This document shows positions 1-5,874 of a stretch of 16,513 nucleotides of DNA, piece by piece (position 1 is the first letter of the stretch; each line of letters starts with the position of its first letter). Made by a program: the position numbers and the translations under genes. A model generated the notes under the pieces. It worked only from the letters and a program-made list of their open reading frames with translations, was not told where the DNA came from and made no database searches. This stretch comes from JAZRUF01 sp045636205 (GTDB lineage: Bacteria; Bacillota; Clostridia; Oscillospirales; JAAYXM01). The stretch spans positions 1 through 16,513 of the forward strand of contig JAZTXE010000113.1 in NCBI GenBank assembly GCA_045636205.1, read 5' to 3'.

Positions 1-59
1 AACACGGCACCCCATATGTATCTGCGCACAGCGGCTTTATAAATTCCTCGGTTAAACAA
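1..59 (-). CDS. ABC-2 type permease, N-terminal fragment (cut by window edge)
   Basis: A reading frame opens at a TTG (59-57) that overlaps the stop of the upstream ABC ATPase and runs off the left edge. It reads LFNRGIYKAAVRRYIWGAV. A short polar start leading into a basic stretch before a hydrophobic segment is how YtrC/YtrD-type ABC membrane subunits usually begin, and a permease is expected after a YtrB-like ATPase. Only 19 residues are visible, so the identity rests mainly on position. No convincing Shine-Dalgarno site precedes the TTG. Translation by coupling to the ATPase stop is possible, and a start at a non-canonical codon cannot be excluded. Confidence 0.42.
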   Translation of the reverse strand, partial: MFNRGIYKAAVRRYIWGAV

Positions 60-951
60 GGATGTTCTTGAAGTCATAACCCAAACCTCCCAACTCATAG
101 ATGAATACTTCCTCAAGTGTCAAGCTGTCTCGCTCACAAAGCACCGGCGCAAGAGATGACATTTGTCTGTCCGTCACCGCTACCTCGCCACGAGCTATGA
201 CGTTCCATACCGAACCCGTGCGCGAGGTGTGAAGCACGTTTTCCATACCCGCAAATACGTCTTCAGTGCCTGACTTGAGCACAATCTGGTATTTATGCAC
301 ACTGCCCTTTAAATCGTCCAACGGTTTTTCCAGAATCATTCTACCCTTGTGGATTATACCTACCCAATCGCATATATCCTCAAGCTCACGCAGATTATGC
401 GAGGATACAAGCACGGTCATCTCACGGTCAGCTACATCAGCAATTACCAGACCGAGCACCTGTTTGCGCATAACCGGGTCAAGTCCGTCCAGCGGCTCGT
501 CGAGTATCAGCACATCCGGCATAGCCGAAAGACTCAACCAGAACGCAACCTGCTTTTTCATTCCCTTGGAGAGTTTTCTTATCTGCCGTTTTTCGTCAAT
601 ATCAAATATCTGTTTTATGGCTTCGTAGCGTTCAACGTTAAAGTTCGGATAAACATCGCGATAGAACTTTGCCATTTCCTTTACGGTAAACGTGCTGTAG
701 TAAAACCAGTCATCCGATATATTCAATACACTTCGCTTTACATTCTCATTTTCAAATACACGCTCACTGTTTACAAATATCTCACCGTTTTTCGGCGTCA
801 AAACACCGTTTATATGGTTTATAACAGTAGTCTTTCCTGCACCGTTAGGTCCTACCAGCCCATAAATAGTTCCGCGACGCACGTGCATTGATATATCATC
901 AAGCACTTTGAAATCGTCAAAATACTTTGTGACATTTGAAACCCTTATCAT
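52..951 (-). CDS. ABC transporter ATP-binding protein, YtrB-like
   Basis: This 299-residue protein is the cytoplasmic ATPase subunit of an ABC transporter. Walker A (GPNGAGKT) lies at about residues 34-41, the signature region reads LSKGMKKQ near 127-134 instead of LSGGQ, Walker B (VLILDEP) is near 147-153, and an H-loop (VSSHNL) follows. About 80 residues beyond the nucleotide-binding domain form a C-terminal tail, as in YtrB/BcrA-type ATPases. The start ATG overlaps the stop of the upstream GntR regulator by four bases (ATGA), so translation is probably coupled. In Bacillus the ytr operon is induced by cell-wall-active antibiotics. A similar envelope-stress role is inferred here from gene order and the degenerate signature; the substrate is unknown. 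Confidence 0.88.
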   Translation of the reverse strand: MIRVSNVTKYFDDFKVLDDISMHVRRGTIYGLVGPNGAGKTTVINHINGVLTPKNGEIFVNSERVFENENVKRSVLNISDDWFYYSTFTVKEMAKFYRDVYPNFNVERYEAIKQIFDIDEKRQIRKLSKGMKKQVAFWLSLSAMPDVLILDEPLDGLDPVMRKQVLGLVIADVADREMTVLVSSHNLRELEDICDWVGIIHKGRMILEKPLDDLKGSVHKYQIVLKSGTEDVFAGMENVLHTSRTGSVWNVIARGEVAVTDRQMSSLAPVLCERDSLTLEEVFIYELGGLGYDFKNILV

Positions 952-1328
952 AGTTTTTCCTCCTTTTGGGCATATGCTTTGTTGACAATATCAATAAGCC
1001 TTTCCTTGTCCTCGCCGAGAAGTGCAAGCTCACGCGCTATACTCAAAAGTTGCTCAGCTGCTTCCTCTCTAAGTTTCTTTTCCGCGTCCCTGAGCGTATC
1101 GGACACGAAATTCCCCTTGCCCTTGATGCTATAAATAAACCCATCCTGCTCAAGCTGCTTATATGCTCGCTGAACCGTGTTAGGGTTTACCGTCAGGCTT
1201 ATTGAAAGTTCACGCACAGACGGAAGCTGCTCATCCGGCTTGAGCACACGGTTTATTATCAGCTGCTTTATCCCTTCTTCAATTTGTTCATGCAAAGTCC
1301 TGCCGCTTTTATAGTCAAGGTTTATCAT
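948..1328 (-). CDS. GntR-family transcriptional regulator, YtrA subfamily
   Basis: This 126-residue protein has an N-terminal winged helix-turn-helix at about residues 10-75, with the GntR patterns LHEQIEEGIKQLI, LPSVRELS, VNPNTVQRAYKQLE and GKGNFV. A short helical tail of about 45 residues follows in place of a large effector domain. That size and architecture is the YtrA subfamily, whose members repress adjacent ABC transporter operons. The start at 1328 is chosen because GGAGGTG precedes it with good spacing; the frame is open upstream to 1403, but that stretch covers the promoter and has no ribosome site. The stop overlaps the ABC ATPase start (ATGA). An inverted repeat at 1345-1375 just downstream of the -10 box is the likely autoregulatory operator. 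Confidence 0.88.
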   Translation of the reverse strand: MINLDYKSGRTLHEQIEEGIKQLIINRVLKPDEQLPSVRELSISLTVNPNTVQRAYKQLEQDGFIYSIKGKGNFVSDTLRDAEKKLREEAAEQLLSIARELALLGEDKERLIDIVNKAYAQKEEKL

Positions 1329-1344
1329 TTCAACACCTCCTTCA

Positions 1345-1375
1345 TTAACTGTATCACTCGTATTAACACAGTTAA
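1345..1375. promoter_or_regulatory. Probable YtrA operator, 31-bp inverted repeat
   Basis: TTAACTGT (1345-1352) and ACAGTTAA (1368-1375) are perfect 8-bp inverted arms separated by 15 bp. The repeat overlaps the last two bases of the -10 box and covers the start of the transcript ahead of the GntR gene. Repression by the encoded YtrA-type dimer is the natural reading. The repeat is seen directly; the binding is inferred. Confidence 0.62.
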
Positions 1376-1403
1376 TATAGCATATTTTGCCATTATATGT
1401 CAA
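1374..1403 (-). promoter_or_regulatory. Promoter of the ytrA-like/ABC operon
   Basis: On the minus strand a -35 TTGACA (1403-1398) and -10 TATATT (1379-1374) are separated by 18 bp. TGC stands directly before the -10 box, giving an extended -10. The next coding start is the GntR gene at 1328. Confidence 0.72.
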
Positions 1404-1404
1404 T

Positions 1405-1435
1405 AGGGCAGAACGAAAAAAATTCGTTCTGCCCT
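1405..1435 (-). terminator. Hairpin between SGNH gene and ytrA promoter
   Basis: A perfect 13-bp stem (1405-1417 with 1423-1435) closes a 5-nt loop, 15 bp past the SGNH hydrolase stop. It lacks a clean U-tract on either strand, so its efficiency as an intrinsic terminator is uncertain. By position it should insulate the SGNH transcript from the promoter that begins at 1403. Confidence 0.6.
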
Positions 1436-1450
1436 ATCTTATATTTGTTA

Positions 1451-2107
1451 TTATGCTTTGTGCGCGTAGTCAAATCCCGCTTTTTCCAAAAATGCTTTTG
1501 CGATGAGTGTTGAACCTATCTGGTTGGGATGCACGCGGTCAGATGCTATAAACGTGGTTGCTTTATGCTTAAAGTAATCGTTAAACATCGCCTGAAGGTC
1601 AATAAATGTGCATCCGTATTTCTCACTGAGTTTGCGGCAGATTGCACCGTACTCATCCATACGTGCGCGCATTCTGTCCTCCTTGCACGGCTCCATGAAG
1701 AATGGGGACATAATAAATATGCCCTTGACCTTACCGTTTATGGACTCAATCATTTTAACAAGGTTTGCCTCGTACTCATCCGGAAGTACCCATTCCTCCG
1801 GGCATGCCGGGCGGTCAAACTGGCGCCACACATCGTTTATTCCGATGCAGATGCTCACCCATTGTGGATTTAAATCCAGAAGGTCAGTCTGCCAACGCTC
1901 TACCAAATGGCGGGTTGTATGACCGTTAATACCGGAGTTGGTGATGCGGATGTTCAGTTCCGGATATGTAGAGAGCAGCAAATTCTCTATCATTCGCACA
2001 TAGCCCTGGCCCAGACCGTCACCCCACTCGGTAACTGCACCGCCGCTGCACGCGTCGGTTACGGAATCGCCGATAAATACTATTCTGTCATAGTTTTCAA
2101 AAATCAT
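1451..2107 (-). CDS. SGNH/GDSL-family hydrolase (probable carbohydrate or lipid esterase)
   Basis: This 218-residue protein carries all four SGNH blocks. They are FIGDSVTDA with Ser15, the oxyanion glycine block NSGING near 57-62, GIND with Asn91, and DRVHP with Asp190 and His193. No signal peptide is present, so it probably acts in the cytoplasm. The family hydrolyses acyl esters, often acetyl groups on sugars. It begins 15 bp after the hexapeptide-repeat gene, with AGAAGG as ribosome site, and shares that gene's promoter. A hairpin at 1405-1435 ends the unit. Pairing with an acyltransferase-fold protein hints at acetyl-ester metabolism, but the substrate cannot be read from sequence. Confidence 0.88.
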   Translation of the reverse strand: MIFENYDRIVFIGDSVTDACSGGAVTEWGDGLGQGYVRMIENLLLSTYPELNIRITNSGINGHTTRHLVERWQTDLLDLNPQWVSICIGINDVWRQFDRPACPEEWVLPDEYEANLVKMIESINGKVKGIFIMSPFFMEPCKEDRMRARMDEYGAICRKLSEKYGCTFIDLQAMFNDYFKHKATTFIASDRVHPNQIGSTLIAKAFLEKAGFDYAHKA

Positions 2108-2122
2108 TTGTTAAACCTTCTT

Positions 2123-2629
2123 TCAAGTATTTTCATAGCCCTGGGCTAAATGCAGATATTCCAAAGCATTATTTTTATTAGCCTCTATTTCCTCAGGGCG
2201 TACCTCGCGCTTTATTACCGCAGGAATTCCAAGAACCATAGAACCGTCCGGAATTTCCATTCCCTGACGCACAACCGCACCTGCACCTATTACGCAGTTT
2301 GTGCCGATTTTAGCTCCGTTTAAGACAACCGCGCCCATTCCAATGAGTGTGTTATCACCTATCGTGCAGCCGTGAAGAATGGCATTGTGCCCTACGCTCA
2401 CGCCTTCGCCGAGTATTACCGGAAACCCCTCGTCGGTATGGACTGTGACATTATCCTGAATATTGCAGTTTTTGCCAATAATCGCCTTTGCATTTTCCGC
2501 GCGCACAACCGCACCCGGCCAAACGCTTGCGCCTTCTTTAATTTCGACATCTCCCGCAATTGTACACACACCGATAATACGCGCGGCTTCCGAAATTGAC
2601 GGAGATATACCGTTATAGCTTAGAAGCAT
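2123..2629 (-). CDS. Gamma-carbonic anhydrase-like hexapeptide-repeat protein
   Basis: This 168-residue left-handed beta-helix protein has repeated hexads such as IGDNTL, IGMGAV and IGTNCV, and a short C-terminal helix. Three histidines match the zinc ligands of the gamma-carbonic anhydrase/PaaY/YrdA group: one in VTVHTD (about residue 64) and two in VGHNAILHG (about 81 and 86). The family is trimeric with zinc between subunits; some members hydrate CO2, others hydrolyse thioesters or have no known activity. ATG 2629 is preferred. A GTG in frame at 2641 directly abuts the GGAGG site and cannot use it, whereas ATG 2629 lies 11 nt downstream. It is the first gene of a two-gene unit with the SGNH hydrolase. 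Confidence 0.85.
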   Translation of the reverse strand: MLLSYNGISPSISEAARIIGVCTIAGDVEIKEGASVWPGAVVRAENAKAIIGKNCNIQDNVTVHTDEGFPVILGEGVSVGHNAILHGCTIGDNTLIGMGAVVLNGAKIGTNCVIGAGAVVRQGMEIPDGSMVLGIPAVIKREVRPEEIEANKNNALEYLHLAQGYENT

Positions 2630-2668
2630 TCTACATTTCACCTCCGGCTAATCATTAACAACTATTTA

Positions 2669-2697
2669 ATTAAACCAAACTTTCCACAAAAAGTCAA
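2669..2697 (-). promoter_or_regulatory. Promoter for the hexapeptide/SGNH pair
   Basis: On the minus strand, -35 TTGACT (2697-2692) and -10 TTTAAT (2674-2669) have a 17-bp spacer and lie about 40 bp upstream of the ATG at 2629. Confidence 0.6.
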
Positions 2698-2739
2698 TAA
2701 ATAATATAGAATACATCAAAAAAACACATGTCTTTATCC

Positions 2740-2768
2740 TTGTTTTTCATTTTAATACGCTATATAAT
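2740..2768 (+). promoter_or_regulatory. Promoter for the SDR gene
   Basis: -35 TTGTTT (2740-2745) and -10 TATAAT (2763-2768) are separated by 17 bp, about 40 bp before the ATG at 2810. It is back to back with the hexapeptide-gene promoter in the same intergenic region. Confidence 0.62.
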
Positions 2769-2809
2769 TTATATAGCAACAAATTTAATGACAAGGAGAG
2801 ACTTAAACA

Positions 2810-3664
2810 ATGAAGATGGTACATGACTCATTAAAGGGCAAAGTAGCGGTTATCACCGGCGCCGGCGGCGTACTGTGCAGCGGCTTTGCAAAAACTTTGG
2901 CAAAACAGGGCGTAAAGGTCGCGGTTCTTGACCTGCGTGAAGAAGCGGCTCAAGCAGTAGCTGATGAAATCATCGCAGAAGGCGGCACCGCTATCGCGGT
3001 AGCTTGCAACGTTCTCGAGCGTGAGAGCATGGATGCAGCACGCGCAGTTGTCAACGAAAAGCTCGGTCCGTGCGACATTCTGTTAAACGGTGCAGGTGGC
3101 AACAACCCGAAGGGCACCACAAGCAAGGATACTCTCGAATTGGCTGACCTTGAAAACAAGAGTGGCGACATCAAAACCTTCTTTGACATGGAAGCTAAGG
3201 GCATTGAGTTCGTATTTAACTTAAACTTCCTCGGCACCTTGATCCCGACCCAGGCATTCGCTAAAGACATGATCGGAAGAGAAGGCGCTTGCATAATCAA
3301 TATCTCCTCCATGAACGCATACCGTCCCCTCACCCGTATCCCTGCATACAGCGCAGCTAAGGCGGGTATTAAGAACTTCACTGAGTGGATGAGCGTTCAC
3401 TTTGCAGATGTTGGTCTTCGCGTAAACGCTATCGCTCCGGGCTTCTTCTCAACGGCTCAGAACAAGGCTCTGCTTTACAATGAAGACGGTTCGCTCTCTG
3501 CACGTTCTGAAAAGATTATCTCCCACACTCCAATGCGCCGTTTCGGTATTCCGGAGGATTTGACCGGTACTCTGCTGTTCTTGTGCGATGAAAACTACTC
3601 AGGCTTCATCACCGGCAGCACCATTAATGTTGACGGCGGATTCCTTGCATACTCAGGTGTATAA
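2810..3664 (+). CDS. uxuB: Short-chain dehydrogenase, probable D-mannonate oxidoreductase (fructuronate reductase)
   Basis: This 284-residue classical SDR binds NAD(P) through TGAGGVLCSG near residue 17 and the structural NGAGG. The catalytic residues are Ser167 (NISSMNA), Tyr180 and Lys184 (YSAAK). The segments GGNNPKGTT, GIEFVFNLNFLGTLIPTQ, RVNAIAPGFFST and the ending VDGGFLAYSGV resemble the SDR-type D-mannonate oxidoreductases of Firmicutes (UxuB/YjmF), which interconvert fructuronate and mannonate in hexuronate catabolism. No uxuA, uxaC or kdgK is nearby, so the assignment rests on family resemblance from memory. AAGGAGAG precedes the ATG. The gene has its own promoter and terminator, and a 9-bp-stem hairpin follows the stop. 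Confidence 0.72.
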   Translation: MKMVHDSLKGKVAVITGAGGVLCSGFAKTLAKQGVKVAVLDLREEAAQAVADEIIAEGGTAIAVACNVLERESMDAARAVVNEKLGPCDILLNGAGGNNPKGTTSKDTLELADLENKSGDIKTFFDMEAKGIEFVFNLNFLGTLIPTQAFAKDMIGREGACIINISSMNAYRPLTRIPAYSAAKAGIKNFTEWMSVHFADVGLRVNAIAPGFFSTAQNKALLYNEDGSLSARSEKIISHTPMRRFGIPEDLTGTLLFLCDENYSGFITGSTINVDGGFLAYSGV

Positions 3665-3680
3665 TAAAGCGCATATTTTT

Positions 3681-3708
3681 AGGCGTGCCAAACGGCACGC
3701 CTATTTTG
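3681..3708 (+). terminator. Intrinsic terminator of the SDR gene
   Basis: A perfect 9-bp stem (AGGCGTGCC/GGCACGCCT) with an AAAC loop is followed by ATTTTGT. It lies 16 bp after the stop codon. Confidence 0.85.
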
Positions 3709-3760
3709 TCGGGTATAATTTCGTAGCATCTGCACATCAATAATCTGTGAGGTGATATGC

Positions 3761-3913
3761 GTGGCGGACTATGAGAAAATGTATCACATCCTTTTTAAAG
3801 GAATAAGTGATGCAGCTGAGATACTAAAGCGTGCACAGATAAGCGCCGAGGAGCTTTACATCAAAGAAGGCTGCAAAATACTTGAGTTTAAAAGAGATAT
3901 ATCCACAAAATAG
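3761..3913 (+). CDS. Small conserved-type protein, 50 residues
   Basis: A short gene starts at GTG 3761, with GAGG (3749-3752) eight bases upstream, and ends at TAG 3911-3913. The ATG four bases upstream gives a frame that stops after five codons, which supports the GTG. The product begins VADYEKMYHILFKGISDAAE and is predicted helical and cytoplasmic, with the core ILKRAQISAEELYI. It resembles a family of small uncharacterised clostridial proteins that share the DYEKLY...LF...SDA...A...AEELYI pattern, though this is from memory and function is unknown. It sits between the SDR terminator and the shared hairpin before hpf. A TATAAT at 3714-3719 may be its -10 box, but no good -35 was found. Confidence 0.7.
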   Translation: MADYEKMYHILFKGISDAAEILKRAQISAEELYIKEGCKILEFKRDISTK

Positions 3914-3917
3914 AGAA

Positions 3918-3946
3918 TGCCCCTGCCGTATATTCCGGCAGGGGCA
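3918..3946. terminator. Shared hairpin between convergent small gene and hpf
   Basis: A perfect 11-bp GC-rich stem (TGCCCCTGCCG, 3918-3928, with 3936-3946) closes a 7-nt loop. It lies 4 bp after the small-gene stop and 6 bp before the end of hpf, so it can serve both directions. The tracts beyond are only moderately T-rich (ATTCTCTATTTTG on the minus side). Confidence 0.78.
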
Positions 3947-3952
3947 AAATTA

Positions 3953-4486
3953 TTACTCACCTTCAATAAGACCGTAACCGCCGTCCTGGCGGCAATAGAC
4001 GACCGAGAACAATTCCTCATCCATGCTCTTGAACACAAAGAAATTATGCCCGAGCAGATTCATCTGCAAAATAGCTTCTTCGACGGTCATCGGTTTTACC
4101 GAGAAGCGTTTGGTTTTTACAATATCAAATTCTTTTTCTTCCTCCACAACATCCTCATCAGACACCGCGGAATAAGACATATCGAAAGCGCCTTCTCTCA
4201 GACGTTTTTCAAGCCGCGTCTTATTTTTGCGTATCTGGCGGTCAATCGTGGTTTCAGCATCATCAATCGCATGACATAAATCGTCGCTCTTTTCCGTAGC
4301 GCGGAAATACATTCCGTCATGCTTGACGGTAACCTCCAGCCAGTGACGTCCTCTTTCAAGCCCGACAGTAACATATGCTACCGCATCGTTGCGGAAGTAT
4401 TTATCAAGCTTTGCAAGCTTCTTCTCCGCATAGGCTCTCACATCCTCGGAAAGATTGATTTTTCTCTCTGTGAAAATGAACTTCAT
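3953..4486 (-). CDS. hpf: Ribosome hibernation-promoting factor, long form
   Basis: This 177-residue protein has two parts. An N-terminal S30AE (YfiA/HPF) domain covers about residues 1-98, with the opening KFIFTERKINLSEDVRAYAE and basic RRNA-facing segments such as RQIRKNKTRLEKRLR. An acidic linker at about 108-120 joins it to the C-terminal dimerisation domain (IVKTKRFSVKPMTVEEAILQ to the end). The long form is typical of Firmicutes and pairs 70S ribosomes into inactive 100S dimers in slow growth or stationary phase. AAGGAG at 4500-4495 could serve either of two adjacent ATGs; 4486 gives the better 8-nt spacing, while 4489 adds one methionine. Its promoter lies at 4550-4578 and it converges with the small gene at 3761. 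Confidence 0.94.
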   Translation of the reverse strand: MKFIFTERKINLSEDVRAYAEKKLAKLDKYFRNDAVAYVTVGLERGRHWLEVTVKHDGMYFRATEKSDDLCHAIDDAETTIDRQIRKNKTRLEKRLREGAFDMSYSAVSDEDVVEEEKEFDIVKTKRFSVKPMTVEEAILQMNLLGHNFFVFKSMDEELFSVVYCRQDGGYGLIEGE

Positions 4487-4549
4487 CATGGCCACTCCTT
4501 TTCTGTTAACTTTTGAAGGTTCTAAACAGCATCTCTGCTATCTGATTTC

Positions 4550-4578
4550 AGTATAGCACACGTGCAAGCGCTTTTCAA
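4550..4578 (-). promoter_or_regulatory. hpf promoter with palindrome at -35
   Basis: On the minus strand, -35 TTGAAA (4578-4573) and -10 TATACT (4555-4550) have a 17-bp spacer, with TGC just before the -10. The palindrome AAGCGCTT (4566-4573) touches the -35 box. The untranslated leader to the ATG at 4486 is about 55 nt. The rest of the 4487-4819 gap holds the opposing promoter and the two operators listed separately; I see nothing else in 4580-4675 except AT-rich sequence. Confidence 0.72.
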
Positions 4579-4675
4579 CAAATATTTTAATTTTTTACAA
4601 AAAAAATTGTGCAAATACTCTTATCTCTTTTCTATACTTAATATAAACAAGTTATAAAAAAGCATGAATAAATTG

Positions 4676-4704
4676 TTGACAAAAGAAATATGGTGTGATA
4701 TATT
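4676..4704 (+). promoter_or_regulatory. Promoter of the LacI-controlled two-gene operon
   Basis: -35 TTGACA (4676-4681), a 17-bp spacer and -10 TATATT (4699-4704), with TGA before the -10 box. The expected start near 4711 puts both palindromic operators in the first 50 transcribed bases, leaving a leader of about 110 nt. Confidence 0.82.
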
Positions 4705-4715
4705 AAAAATGTCAT

Positions 4716-4729
4716 TCGAAACGTTTCGA
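4716..4729. promoter_or_regulatory. LacI-family operator 1 (TCGAAACGTTTCGA)
   Basis: A perfect 14-bp palindrome with the central CG typical of LacI-family sites. It begins about five bases after the predicted transcription start. An identical copy lies 32 bp downstream. The binding protein is inferred to be the LacI homologue at 7392-8465. Confidence 0.82.
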
Positions 4730-4746
4730 TATTTTTTTGAAACCAA

Positions 4747-4762
4747 ATCGAAACGTTTCGAT
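4747..4762. promoter_or_regulatory. LacI-family operator 2 (ATCGAAACGTTTCGAT)
   Basis: A second copy of the 14-bp palindrome, extended here to 16 bp. Its centre is 32 bp from that of operator 1, close to three helical turns, so two dimers would sit on the same DNA face. Lying about +36 to +51 from the predicted start, it suits blocking of elongation or cooperative binding. Confidence 0.82.
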
Positions 4763-4819
4763 AGCGAGTTTAATTTGTAAAATTTTAAGCCCGATTTATC
4801 GGGAGAAAGGAAAAAGATT

Positions 4820-5839
4820 ATGGACAGAAACGAATTAAAGGTAAAGTTTGAAGCAGGTAAAAAAGCAATACGCAACGCGGTTGACTTCCAGCTGGGTTTC
4901 CTGCAGAAGGACGGTGGATATATCTGGGACGGATATGTATCCGACGCATTCCACAAGCAGGCATATTCTTGGAACCTTGTTGGCAACAACGACGAGGCGC
5001 ACAGAATTTTAACCTGGATTCGCGATAACAGACTTCGCCCCAACGGCTCTCTCATCCTGACCGAGGATGTAAATGACACTGTAAACAACGTTGACGTTTA
5101 CAAGCACGCATGGACCTGCCAGGGTGCTCACAGACTCGGCAGATTCGACGTTTCTTATCCGGTTTACAATTTTCTCAAGACTCTTCAAATGCCGTGCGGA
5201 GGCTATCCGCTCCATCACGGAATGCCGTTTGCACGTATGATGACAACCGCATGGGTAGGCGTAACCGCAATCTACTTTAACGATATGGAAATGGCTGACA
5301 AGTGCACAAAGTGGTGCATTGATGTGCTTGATGCACAGCCGGACGAAGGCCGTTTCTATTTCATGACCACTCCGGACGGAAAGCTCGCTACCGAGGAAAT
5401 GGGCGGTGAATTCATTGACACCAAAAAGACCAAGCAGTGCTATTGGGAATGCGGTTTTGCAATGATGCTCATGGACAGAATGTATCAGATAACAAAAGAT
5501 GAGAAATACCTCGGCTATGCAAAGCGCTTTATGGAATTCCTTTTCACCTGTGCAGAAGATACCTGGAGCTACTGGGGCAGCGGCAAGGCAGCTCTTGGCT
5601 GCGCAATGTACTACTCCTTCACTGGTGATGAGCGCGCTATGGAAGCTGCGGTTAAATTCATCGACTTCGTTGTTGAAACTCAGGTTAAGATTTCCGATAA
5701 AGACGGTAAGTATGCCGGCGGTTTCTGGTACGATGATGAGCCCGATATTCTTCTCATTTACGTTGACCACGCTGCATGCTTCTCCGGCTGGGTTCTCGAC
5801 AGCATTTCCTACATTGAAAGCAAATTGCAGACCATGTAA
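4820..5839 (+). CDS. Predicted alpha/alpha-toroid (glycosidase- or terpenoid-cyclase-like) protein, function unknown
   Basis: This 339-residue protein has no signal peptide or membrane segment. It is built from recurring helical pairs with aromatic, glycine-rich turns, for example LQKDGGYIWDGYVSDAFHKQ (29-48), the turn GGYPLHHG (127-134), DTWSYWGSGKAALGCAMYY (247-265) and AGGFWYDDEPD (299-309). Such patterns suggest an (alpha/alpha) barrel like six-hairpin glycosidases, uronate epimerases/lyases or the prenyltransferase-like toroid. I cannot place it in a named family, and no catalytic pair is certain, although several Asp, His and Trp residues cluster in the turns. The ribosome site is GAAAGGA before ATG 4820. 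It is the first gene of an operon with an aminotransferase 35 bp downstream, under twin LacI-type operators, which suggests sugar-linked metabolism by inference only. Confidence 0.72.
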   Translation: MDRNELKVKFEAGKKAIRNAVDFQLGFLQKDGGYIWDGYVSDAFHKQAYSWNLVGNNDEAHRILTWIRDNRLRPNGSLILTEDVNDTVNNVDVYKHAWTCQGAHRLGRFDVSYPVYNFLKTLQMPCGGYPLHHGMPFARMMTTAWVGVTAIYFNDMEMADKCTKWCIDVLDAQPDEGRFYFMTTPDGKLATEEMGGEFIDTKKTKQCYWECGFAMMLMDRMYQITKDEKYLGYAKRFMEFLFTCAEDTWSYWGSGKAALGCAMYYSFTGDERAMEAAVKFIDFVVETQVKISDKDGKYAGGFWYDDEPDILLIYVDHAACFSGWVLDSISYIESKLQTM

Positions 5840-5874
5840 TTACATATAACAATTCTAAATCACGGAGGTAAATC

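Noticed and set aside
349..891. 180-codon plus-strand open frame opposite the ABC ATPase
   Set aside because: The minus frame carries Walker A, Walker B and H-loop motifs. The plus frame is a shadow.
1329..1403. Upstream extension of the GntR regulator to position 1403
   Set aside because: The extra codons cover the promoter and operator. A strong GGAGGTG site fits the ATG at 1328.
5009..5770. 253-codon open frame on the minus strand
   Set aside because: It lies wholly inside the toroid gene on the opposite strand, has no ribosome site, and its translation is not protein-like. The plus frame has a promoter, operators and an operon partner.
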